This document shows positions 16,785 through 23,732 of a stretch of DNA of 64,000 bases, piece by piece. The position numbers were made by a program, and so were the translations under genes. This stretch comes from JAHFRG01 sp036522275 (GTDB taxonomy: Bacteria; Pseudomonadota; Gammaproteobacteria; Burkholderiales; JAHFRG01), in the NCBI GenBank assembly GCA_036522275.1, contig DATDGC010000057.1, positions 27,331-91,330 of the forward strand. The letters run 5' to 3'. Position 1 is the first letter of the stretch. The number at the start of each line of letters is the position of its first letter. A model generated the notes under the pieces. The model worked only from the letters and a program-made list of their open reading frames with translations, did no database searches and had not been told where the DNA came from.

Positions 16785-17996
16785 ATGAAATATGACGCGC
16801 TTATCATAGGCTCAGGTCCTGCTGGAGGGACTGCGGCGGCGCTGCTCGCCAAAGCCGGGTGGTCAGTTGCGGTGGTGGAAAAGGCGAAATTCCCCAGGCG
16901 CAAAGTCTGTGGCGAATTCATTTCCGCAACCAGCATCCCGCTGTTTCATGAGCTTGGCATTGCCCAACCCTTTTTCGAGCTTGCCGGTCCTGAAGTGCGC
17001 AAAGTCGGATTATTTGCCGGAGAAACGGTCCTGAACTCGGCGATGCCACGCCCGCGGAATTCCACCGAAATATGGGGAAGAGCGTTGGGGCGGGAACATC
17101 TTGATACGCTTTTATTGACTGGCGCTGTGGCCGCGGGAGCGCAAGTATGGCAACCTTGTACGGCGATGGAACTGCGGCGGGATAATGAAAGTTTTATTTG
17201 CAAAATCGCAGCTGGAGAGGCAGGGAAAGAACTGCGGGCACGGGTGGTGATTGCCGCACATGGTTCGTGGGAGCGGGGCGCGTTACCCACGCAAACGATT
17301 TATCGAGCACATCGTCCATCTGACATGTTCGCCTTCAAAGCGCATTTTCGGGAGTGTGATTTGCCGGCCGGGCTGATGCCACTGGTGGTTTTCCCCGGCG
17401 GATATGGAGGGATGGTGCATAGCGACGGTGAACGCGTGAGCTTTTCCAGTTGCATACGGCGCGATTATCTGCAGCGCATCCGTCGTGAGCTACCGGGCGC
17501 CAAGGCGGCGGAAGCTGTTTTGCACCATATCAAAGTTAGCTGCCGCGGCGTGTGTGAAGCATTGTCGCACGCACGGCTGGAAAATACCTGGTTATCCGCT
17601 GGTCCAATACGGCCGGGATTTCGCAAGCGCTATTTGCAGGGCATCTTTTTGCTGGGCAATGCCGCAGGAGAAGCGCATCCCATCGTGGCCGAAGGCATCA
17701 GCATGGCAATGCAGTCAGCCTGGCTATTGTGCGAGCGTCTTATCGCGCGGCAAGAGGAAGTTTTAACTGGTCGGGCGATCGAGGCAGTCGAGAGAGATTA
17801 CTCTTCAGTTTGGAACGCGAGTTTTGCGCCGCACATCCATGCCGCGGCGTTATTTGCACATCTCGCGATGCGGCCGGGAACTGCGTCGATGCTGTTACCG
17901 ATACTGAAGCTGTTCCCTGAAATTTTAACTTTGGGCGCGAAATTAAGCGGCAAGGCGAAACAAGTGATAACGGTGCCACATCCACAAATTTCGTAG
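16785..17996 (+). CDS. FAD-dependent oxidoreductase (geranylgeranyl-reductase/hydroxylase-like) of the T3PKS operon
   Basis: A 403-residue flavoprotein from the start MKYDALIIGSGPAGG. The dinucleotide-binding GSGPAGGTAAALLAKAG is at 9-25. The C-terminal FAD motif is GNAAGEAHPIVAEGISMAMQ, typical of the group that includes geranylgeranyl reductases and aromatic hydroxylases. In srs-type clusters the equivalent flavoprotein hydroxylates the methylated resorcinol to a quinone; the same role is likely here but unproven. It ends the operon. The preceding 100 bases overlap the end of the methyltransferase in another frame. Confidence 0.9.
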   Translation: MKYDALIIGSGPAGGTAAALLAKAGWSVAVVEKAKFPRRKVCGEFISATSIPLFHELGIAQPFFELAGPEVRKVGLFAGETVLNSAMPRPRNSTEIWGRALGREHLDTLLLTGAVAAGAQVWQPCTAMELRRDNESFICKIAAGEAGKELRARVVIAAHGSWERGALPTQTIYRAHRPSDMFAFKAHFRECDLPAGLMPLVVFPGGYGGMVHSDGERVSFSSCIRRDYLQRIRRELPGAKAAEAVLHHIKVSCRGVCEALSHARLENTWLSAGPIRPGFRKRYLQGIFLLGNAAGEAHPIVAEGISMAMQSAWLLCERLIARQEEVLTGRAIEAVERDYSSVWNASFAPHIHAAALFAHLAMRPGTASMLLPILKLFPEILTLGAKLSGKAKQVITVPHPQIS

Positions 17997-18096
17997 GTAA
18001 CTGTCACCTAAATTACGGCAAAGCGTTATTTCTCTAAGCAGTACGCCGCCTTGCCTGTAAAGCAAAAATTGACGTTCCTCCAATGTTCGACCCTAT

Positions 18097-18902
18097 TTAG
18101 TCTTTCACTTGCGTGCGGCGATACCCTGTCTTAGTCATTAGCCATTGGACTACACGAGGGAATACTGCGTGCTGCCAGTAGGTCAGCTTCATCAGGAATG
18201 GAATCACGATCAGCCGCTGGTTACGTTCGACGCCCCTTACAATGGCGTTTCCGACTTGTTCGGGGGTTACCTCCGGGACCAGGTTCCCCATCTTTGGGAC
18301 ACGTTCACGGCTCCCTGGATTGTGTTCCCAGTACGGCGACTTCACGACACCAGACTCGTACAAGGTCACGCCGATTCCTGTGCCATCCAGATCCGCACGG
18401 ATGCCTCTGTAAAGCCACGTACTGCCCAACGGGCCGCCAGGTAGGCAGTGGCACCAGGCCAGACAAAACGTGATCCCACGGAACTGATATTCACAATATG
18501 GCCGCTGTTTCGTTTGAGCATGGCCGGCAAAAAGGCATGCGTCACATTGAACGCCGCGAAGTAGGGAACAGCCATCATCTCAACCGCCTCCGCGGGACTC
18601 GTTTCTTCAACAAAGAGCCATCTTCCCGCTCCCGCATTGTTGACAATGATGTCCGGCGTCCCCAGTTCTTGCGCGACTCGCGCGGTGACGGCCGCAACCG
18701 CGCCCGCATCAGCTAAATCAACGGGGTATGTCCTGGCTTCTCCACCCGCGGAGGAAATGTCGGCGGCTACCCTATCCAAAGCATCCTTGCGCCGAGCGAG
18801 AAGCACCAGGTGCCCCCCGGCTTTTGCCATCGCTTTTGCGATAGCCGCGCCCATTCCGCTTGAAGCGCCAGTAACCAGCACTAGACTGCCTTTGATTATC
18901 AT
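18097..18902 (-). pseudogene. Short-chain dehydrogenase, broken by a one-base frameshift
   Basis: Two frames together make one SDR of about 265 residues. The first (from 18902) has TGASSGMG, NNAG, a Ser in NISSVGS and the YLAARWAVRGFTEA helix, in which the usual catalytic Lys of YxxxK is replaced (YLAAR). The second runs to 18097 and continues with RADLDGTGIGVTLYESGVVKSP. The frame changes at about 18398-18402, consistent with loss of one C from a CCC run. It could be a real pseudogene or an assembly error. The atypical Arg in place of Lys suggests reduced constraint. Confidence 0.8.
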
Positions 18903-18951
18903 CGACTTGTCTCCTCATGCACCTACTGGCCTATTAGTTCGAATTAACGGG

Positions 18952-18992
18952 CGCACCCGGCAGGATTTGAACCCACGACCCCTTGGTTCGTA
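18952..18992 (-). pseudogene. tRNA-Arg(ACG)-like 3' fragment
   Basis: Read on the minus strand, the sequence runs from an ACG anticodon through the 3' anticodon stem, variable loop, T-arm (GTGGGTTCAAATCC) and acceptor 3' strand (CCGGGTGCG). This matches the 3' half of bacterial tRNA-Arg(ACG). No matching 5' half lies upstream (19000-19080 was checked). Integrase att sites typically cover this half of a tRNA gene, so this is probably an attachment-site remnant. The T-stem has wobble pairs, a sign of decay. Confidence 0.65.
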
Positions 18993-19186
18993 ACAATGGA
19001 AGCATTGCGAGTACGTATCCGGAAAAGTAACCCGGGAGCTACGGATCAAGGTCAATCTAGACCATAAATTCCCAACTTACAATCCGGGATAATCAGATCA
19101 AACTGAAAAGGAGTTATATTGCGCTTGCTCAGGACATGTATCCAAGTTAAATATTATGACATTCAACTTGGCACAAGAAACACAGG

Positions 19187-19441
19187 TCAGCTCACTTCCT
19201 TTGCGGTCTGTTTTTTGGGTCTACCGGCGCGGCCTTGTCCCGGACGCAAGATGGCCTCCCCACGAGTCTTAAGCCCTTGGCGGATCTGGTCCTTGGCGTC
19301 GGCTTCGCTAATCCCTTGGGGAAAGATATGCCGGTAGCGCAGCATCCCTTGCTCGCCCCGCGTTTCTACATCGCATACTAACTCGCCTTCTTCCGTGTTA
19401 CTGCATTCGATGCGCACGTCATTCGTCATCAGGTTTTCCAT
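19187..19441 (-). CDS. Small hypothetical protein
   Basis: An 84-residue hydrophilic protein from MENLMTNDVRIECSN. It contains EGELVCDVETRGEQGMLRYR, an acidic middle and a basic tail GRAGRPKKQTAKEV that resembles an AT-hook (GRP core) or a nucleic-acid-binding tail. Codon use is coherent across the frame. Longer in-frame starts (to 19531) and a start at 19429 are possible; no strong RBS marks any of them. I do not recognise the family. Confidence 0.5.
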   Translation of the reverse strand: MENLMTNDVRIECSNTEEGELVCDVETRGEQGMLRYRHIFPQGISEADAKDQIRQGLKTRGEAILRPGQGRAGRPKKQTAKEVS

Positions 19442-19658
19442 GGTGTAGTCTTTAAGCCTTGTAAAGTTTTTCGCATGCCCCGCTTTTTCCCAACGCCGGG
19501 AAGAAGGGCGATTTGCGTGGGATATTGCCAAGAGTTACCTAAAACTTGCCAGCGCAAAGTTCAAGTCCATATATATAGACCGCGGGATGATGTTGCTCAT
19601 CTCGACAGTTGGGGTCAAAAGGGTCAACTTGATGTTAAGTTGGCAATGCCCAGTCACG

Positions 19659-19844
19659 TCAGATCCCCGTTGTTTCGCCGGCGGCATCGGATTCCGTCGG
19701 TTCAGGCCGGTCCGCCGAAGCTTCCGGACTGGCGTCGTCCGCTGGAATCTTCTTGGCGAGCTTGCGCTGCCGTTTTTCTTCCTGCTTCCTTTTCTTCGTC
19801 AGATCTCTCTGGCGCTTCTCGAACTGGTAGTTTGATTTTGCCAA
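19659..19844 (-). CDS. Small Lys/Arg/Glu-rich protein
   Basis: A 61-residue highly charged protein starting MAKSNYQFEKRQRDLTKK. The first 32 residues form a likely single basic helix, followed by an acidic, Ala/Pro/Glu-rich tail. Small proteins with this N-terminus are conserved in proteobacteria, but their function is unknown. It lies 140 bases after the RRM protein on the same strand and may be co-transcribed, which would fit an RNA-related role (inference). Confidence 0.6.
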   Translation of the reverse strand: MAKSNYQFEKRQRDLTKKRKQEEKRQRKLAKKIPADDASPEASADRPEPTESDAAGETTGI

Positions 19845-19987
19845 GGCGTTACCCCTGATCGCGGCGGGTGCCGACTAGAACGGGTTGCGGGTCGGGAATG
19901 CCTGATGACGTCAGTGTGCGTCGAATAGGCGGCGCCGCGCACTCGACGGCGGCCACTTGCGTTCGGATCGGACGTGTCTGATGCAGA

Positions 19988-20305
19988 TTAGTAGCGGCCA
20001 CTGCCGCCGCCACGCCGCCCACCACCACCACCACGCCCGCCACCACCACGGCCGCCTTCCTGCGGACGGGCTTCATTCACCATCAGGCTGCGGCCGTCCA
20101 TGCTCTTGCCGCTGAGCGCGGTAATGGCGGCCTGCGCCTCCTGATCTGTGCCCATCTCGACGAAGCCGAAGCCTTTGGATTGTCCGGTTTCGCGGTCGTT
20201 GATCACCTGCGCCGATATTACCGTGCCGTACGCAGTGAACATCTGTTCCAAGTCATTCTTGCCAATATTCTGGCCCAGGTTGCCAACATAAAGCTTTTTG
20301 CCCAA
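19988..20305 (-). CDS. RRM-type RNA-binding protein with Gly/Arg-rich tail
   Basis: A 105-residue protein with one RNA recognition motif: RNP2 as KLYVGNLG and RNP1 as KGFGFVEM, then a Gly/Arg-rich tail (about 80-104, RGG-like repeats). Bacterial members bind single-stranded RNA and are often cold-induced. The best start is TTG at 20305, preceded by GGAGAG about ten bases upstream; the usual homolog start MGKKLYVGNL corresponds to this TTG-GGC-AAA. An upstream ATG at 20359 would add 18 non-family residues. Confidence 0.85.
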   Translation of the reverse strand: MGKKLYVGNLGQNIGKNDLEQMFTAYGTVISAQVINDRETGQSKGFGFVEMGTDQEAQAAITALSGKSMDGRSLMVNEARPQEGGRGGGGRGGGGGRRGGGSGRY

Positions 20306-20789
20306 TTGAAACTCTCCAAGGTGAGGATATGAGAAAGACTGCACCCCGCACAATAGCAAATATCGAGGCCGGAGTCGAATGATTTAACGGCAGTGGAACG
20401 AAGGCTCACTGATGAGTAACAACTTATGAAACCGGGTACTAGCGCGAAGTCACTTCGTTTAGATAGCTAGAACGTTCGAGCCCTCGTTCGCTTCCCCGAC
20501 CAGGGCTCGAACCTGAGACCTTCGGATTAACAGCTTTAAGAATACGCTATAACATATTGATTATTATCAGCTCTAACTTGTCAACGTTCGCAGACACACG
20601 CCAAGCGCGCTACGTTTGTGCTACGTATTGTTTGGCTCCCCGTAGAGGGAAATTTGAGCACTGGCAAGAGCAGCTAGAACTTCCCTGACGCCTCTGGTAA
20701 CCGGCGCCTTCCCATATCAACGCTCACGAGCCGAGACTCGAAGAGAGATAATTGAATCACGATGTAAAGCGCTTGCAGCGTTTCGCACG
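20306..20789. other. Gene-free stretch with tRNA remnant
   Basis: No coding frame looks real here. The left part is the leader of the RRM gene. The centre (20474-20533) holds the tRNA-Asn-like fragment and an 11-bp inverted repeat. The rest (20534-20789) shows no structure I can support. Confidence 0.6.
20474..20533 (-). pseudogene. tRNA-Asn-like 3' fragment with an 11-bp inverted repeat
   Basis: Bases 20493-20533, read on the minus strand, give CTGTTAATCCG (GTT anticodon loop), a T-arm AGGTTCGAGCCC and an acceptor-like TCGGGGA, closely matching the 3' half of the intact tRNA-Asn at 22116-22191. The 5' half is missing. Next to it gttcgagccct (20474-20484) is the exact reverse complement of agggctcgaac (20502-20512), giving a perfect 11-bp stem across a 17-nt loop. 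This suggests a second, inverted T-arm copy from repeated insertion or recombination at the tRNA. Confidence 0.6.
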
Positions 20790-21545
20790 CTATTGGCCGA
20801 GATGTGCGAGGGCGGCGCGCAGCGGTGCGCTGGAGATCTGAATCAATCCGCTGTAAGGCGTGTACATTTCCATGATCAGAAAGATCGCGCCGGAAACCGA
20901 CAACACGGAGACGAACAAGCTGGCGACCACGGTCGCGTTGGGAGGGGCGAAGAGGCCGAAGCTGATGAAAATAATGGTGAGCCAGAAAACCATCACGACC
21001 AGCAACGGCAGGGAAACCGAGGTGGTACTCTGTTCGTACATCAACCAGCGCGTTTGCCCGAAACTAACCACAATACTCAACGCCTGGGCCTGGATCGAGC
21101 GTTGCGTGTCGTCCTTCGGTGAGAGTCCCTGTATTTTGTCGTAGATAGCTTCGTTGCCGATGGACGGCGGCTCCAATTGGGAAAGGCTTGTACGGTCGTT
21201 CGACCACGTGCGTTCGAGGATGCGGACCACGGCGTCGCGCTGCAGGTCACGGATTTCCTTCGTCTCCGGCCCGTAATGGGCCAGGAAGCGGTCCAGCAAG
21301 ATGATCTTGGCGGACATCTCCGTCAGCGCGGTGCTCTGCGTATCGTAGGAACCCTTGGCTGAAGCGACCAGCAGACCAAGAACAAGCGCAGCCATCGTCC
21401 CGACCAGTCCTATCCCCAGCTTCACGACATTTTTTGAATCAGCACTCAAATGATGCTGGGGCAGAGCGGCGCGAAGAGAGATGCCAAGCAGGGCGCCTCC
21501 GAAAACGCACGCTAACGCGATTAAGCTGATTGCGATGGAACTTAT
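20790..21545 (-). CDS. DUF4239 (bestrophin-like) membrane protein with non-standard start
   Basis: A 219-residue frame begins at a TTG (21449), but the homologous reading frame continues upstream. It covers a first membrane helix (IAISLIALACVFGGALLG) and the family motif LRAALPQHHLSADS, giving about 251 residues, the usual DUF4239 length. No ATG, GTG or TTG exists in that extension. The only start with a good ribosome-binding site (GAGGTGG) is an ATA at 21545, one change from ATG. Two more membrane helices lie near the C-terminus (about 176-225 of the long form). Either ATA is used weakly or the gene is decaying. Function of the family is unknown. Confidence 0.65.
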   Translation of the reverse strand: MSSIAISLIALACVFGGALLGISLRAALPQHHLSADSKNVVKLGIGLVGTMAALVLGLLVASAKGSYDTQSTALTEMSAKIILLDRFLAHYGPETKEIRDLQRDAVVRILERTWSNDRTSLSQLEPPSIGNEAIYDKIQGLSPKDDTQRSIQAQALSIVVSFGQTRWLMYEQSTTSVSLPLLVVMVFWLTIIFISFGLFAPPNATVVASLFVSVLSVSGAIFLIMEMYTPYSGLIQISSAPLRAALAHLGQ

Positions 21546-21563
21546 GATCCACCTCGTAAGCCC

Positions 21564-21588
21564 AAAAAAAAGTAGCGCCTATCGGCGC
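21564..21588 (-). terminator. Intrinsic terminator of the PilZ gene
   Basis: On the minus strand GCGCC-GATA-GGCGC is followed after three bases by eight T. It is a clear terminator for the PilZ gene upstream. It ends only about 19 bases before the ATA start of the DUF4239 gene, so that gene needs read-through or its own start inside this gap. Confidence 0.75.
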
Positions 21589-21673
21589 ATATGACGAATC
21601 TATGCTGCCATGAACATTAGAGGTTGTCGACCGCGCTTCCGGTAACGCGTGCGGTCAGCAGCTTGAAAAACGG

Positions 21674-22000
21674 TTATCCGAACCTGCTTAAACTGTAATG
21701 CTCATCGATAAACTGACGGCACAAGGTTAATCCGTCGTCGTTTATTTCTACAATCTTAGTGCCTATACACATGTCGGTGATATGCCGGACTTCTACTTTG
21801 CACTGTAGAAATTTTTTAGGATAAAGCTCGCACCTCAACTCAAGGACTTCCCCGGCAGAGAACTTTTTATTACACATGATCAGGAAACCTATGCTACTAA
21901 AGTTCTGGATCAGGCAAGGAATCCAAGCGCCTGGGACGGCCAATGCTCCTCTGTGGGTAATAGGAACCCGCAGCTCCGCGCGCAGGTCAGGCTTTTTCAT
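21674..22000 (-). CDS. PilZ domain protein
   Basis: A 108-residue PilZ-domain protein from MKKPDLRAELRVPITHRG, with an N-terminal R-x-x-x-R-like stretch and a Cys-rich middle (GFLIMCNKKFSAGEVLEL). Most PilZ proteins bind cyclic-di-GMP through RxxxR and (D/N)xSxxG; here NFSSIGFLI fits the second motif (NxSxxG). It probably senses cyclic-di-GMP. GGAGA lies about ten bases before the start. In-frame ATGs at 22012 and 22030 are alternatives. A strong terminator follows. Confidence 0.75.
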   Translation of the reverse strand: MKKPDLRAELRVPITHRGALAVPGAWIPCLIQNFSSIGFLIMCNKKFSAGEVLELRCELYPKKFLQCKVEVRHITDMCIGTKIVEINDDGLTLCRQFIDEHYSLSRFG

Positions 22001-22115
22001 CGGTGTCTCCATTCCTAACGACCATCGCAATCACAACTGAACCATAGAATTCGGGCATTTTATTAATCAATACCAAAGTGGTTACGTGATGGTTACGTTG
22101 GTTCTAGTGTTTCCG

Positions 22116-22191
22116 TGGCTCCCCGAGTAGGGCTCGAACCTACGACCTGCGGATTAACAGTCCGTCGCTCTACCAACTGAGCTATCGGGGA
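22116..22191 (-). tRNA. tRNA-Asn (GTT)
   Basis: Complete 76-nt cloverleaf on the minus strand. The acceptor stem TCCCCGA pairs with TCGGGGA, followed by a G discriminator and an encoded CCA. The D-arm is AGCTCAGTTGGTAGAGC, the anticodon loop CTGTTAA gives GTT, and the T-arm is TAGGTTCGAGCCCTA. A decayed 3' copy lies at 20493-20533. Confidence 0.97.
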
Positions 22192-22361
22192 ATTTGGGTA
22201 AGCGTTTCGAGGCGTTCATGTTAGCGTTTTGGGCGTTTACGGTCAATTAAACTGACTAACAAAACGAGGCGATTACCGATGAAATGGCTTATTGGTTCCG
22301 GCATAACATGCTGCGCATATCAGCCTCCACCGAAATCTGACTGGTCGCCGGAAAGCAGTCG

Positions 22362-23552
22362 TTAACTCAAAGCACCGTGGATTCTTTCCAGCGCCTGCTT
22401 CAGGTTCTCCATGGATGTCGCGAAGGAGAGCCGAATATAGCCTTCCGCGCCAAACGCCGAACCGGGCACTACCGCAACCCCTTTTTCCAGCAGGTATTCA
22501 CAAAAAACGATATCGCTGCCGTTTTTAAGCAAGCCTTTGGCGTGCAGCCTGGCAATAGCTTGGCGCATGTCGGGAAATGCGTAAAACGCTCCGCCGCTCG
22601 GCAAGCATTTCACTCCCGGTATGGCATTGAGCTTATCCACCACAAACGCATGCCGCTCACGGAACGCTTTGACCATTGGCGTAATGCAGGATTGGTCACC
22701 GTTTAATGCCGCTTCAGCCGCCACTTGTGAAATCGAAGTCGGGTTGGACGTGCTTTGCGACTGTACGTTTTCCATCGCGGTGATGAGGGCTTCTGGCCCG
22801 CCTGCGTAACCGATGCGCCAGCCGGTCATTGAATAGGCCTTGGATACGCCATTCAGCACCATGGTGCGCGAATAGAGGTCCGGACAGGCGTTGAGGATAT
22901 TCACGAACTTGCCTGTTTTCAGCAGGATGTGCTCGTACATGTCGTCGGTGGCGATCAGCACCTGCGGATGCCGACGCAGCACCTCGCCCAGCGCTTTCAG
23001 TTCGTCCAGTTCGTAGACGGCGCCCGTAGGATTGCTCGGGCTGTTGATCACCATCATGCGGGTCCTGGGAGTAATTGCCGCTTGCAATTGCTTGACGGTG
23101 ATCTTGAAGCCTTGCTCAATGCCCGCTTCGATGATGACCGGCTTGCCTTCGGCAATCAGTACGATATCCGGATAGGACACCCAGTAAGGCGCGGGGATGA
23201 TGACCTCGTCGCCGGGATTGATGTGCGCCAGCACCAGGTTAAAAAAGCTCTGCTTGCCGCCGCAGGAAACCAGAATTTGCCTGGCGGTGTATTCCAGGCC
23301 GTTGTCGCGCTTGAACTTGGCGATAACGGCGTTTTTCAGGCCGGGCGTACCGCCCACAGGGGTGTACTTGGTAAACCCTTTATTGATGGCGGCGATTGCC
23401 GCTTCCTTGATGTGCTGCGGCGTATCGAAATCCGGCTCACCCGCGCCCAGGCCGATGATGTCCTTGCCTTCGGCTTTGAGCTTGGCGGCACGGGCGGTCA
23501 CCGCAAGGGTGGAGGAGGGCTTGATTAACTGAACGCGAGATGATAGTTCCAA
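22362..23552 (-). CDS. Pyridoxal-phosphate-dependent aspartate-type aminotransferase
   Basis: A 396-residue class I aminotransferase of the AAT-Ib type. Blocks include GLGAGEPDFDTPQHI, SCGGKQSFFNL, NSPSNPTGAVY and the PLP-lysine region LNGVSKAYSMTGWRIGYAGG; the C-terminal RLSFATS carries the substrate carboxylate Arg. It probably transaminates aspartate (or prephenate) with 2-oxoglutarate, and is widely annotated aspC in betaproteobacteria. It is divergent from uvrB; the 180-bp gap between them contains two strong dyads. Confidence 0.92.
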   Translation of the reverse strand: MELSSRVQLIKPSSTLAVTARAAKLKAEGKDIIGLGAGEPDFDTPQHIKEAAIAAINKGFTKYTPVGGTPGLKNAVIAKFKRDNGLEYTARQILVSCGGKQSFFNLVLAHINPGDEVIIPAPYWVSYPDIVLIAEGKPVIIEAGIEQGFKITVKQLQAAITPRTRMMVINSPSNPTGAVYELDELKALGEVLRRHPQVLIATDDMYEHILLKTGKFVNILNACPDLYSRTMVLNGVSKAYSMTGWRIGYAGGPEALITAMENVQSQSTSNPTSISQVAAEAALNGDQSCITPMVKAFRERHAFVVDKLNAIPGVKCLPSGGAFYAFPDMRQAIARLHAKGLLKNGSDIVFCEYLLEKGVAVVPGSAFGAEGYIRLSFATSMENLKQALERIHGALS

Positions 23553-23605
23553 TTCCGGTTTCCTCGTCGCTGGTTGCAGCGCCGGACATTGCCGGCGTGG
23601 TAAAA

Positions 23606-23617
23606 TTAAACGTTTAA
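23606..23617. promoter_or_regulatory. 12-bp perfect palindrome upstream of the aminotransferase
   Basis: TTAAACGTTTAA, 54 bp before the aminotransferase start, in an AT-rich patch. It is a candidate operator or promoter-overlapping site for a dimeric regulator. The regulator is not identified. Confidence 0.35.
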
Positions 23618-23661
23618 AACATTAAATCGATTTTACGACCTAAAGTGAAGCTGGACACAAT

Positions 23662-23695
23662 TTGGGGTAGAGGTGCTACGCGACCTCTACCCCAA
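23662..23695. promoter_or_regulatory. Perfect 13-bp hairpin in the uvrB leader region
   Basis: ttggggtagaggt (23662-23674) pairs perfectly with acctctaccccaa (23683-23695) across an 8-nt loop, 37 bp before the uvrB start. No T-run follows, and both neighbouring genes point away, so it is not a normal terminator. It may be an operator, a leader structure or a small repeat. Confidence 0.55.
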
Positions 23696-23732
23696 CCTCG
23701 CAGTTACTTAGACAAGGGTCGTTATTCTACCT

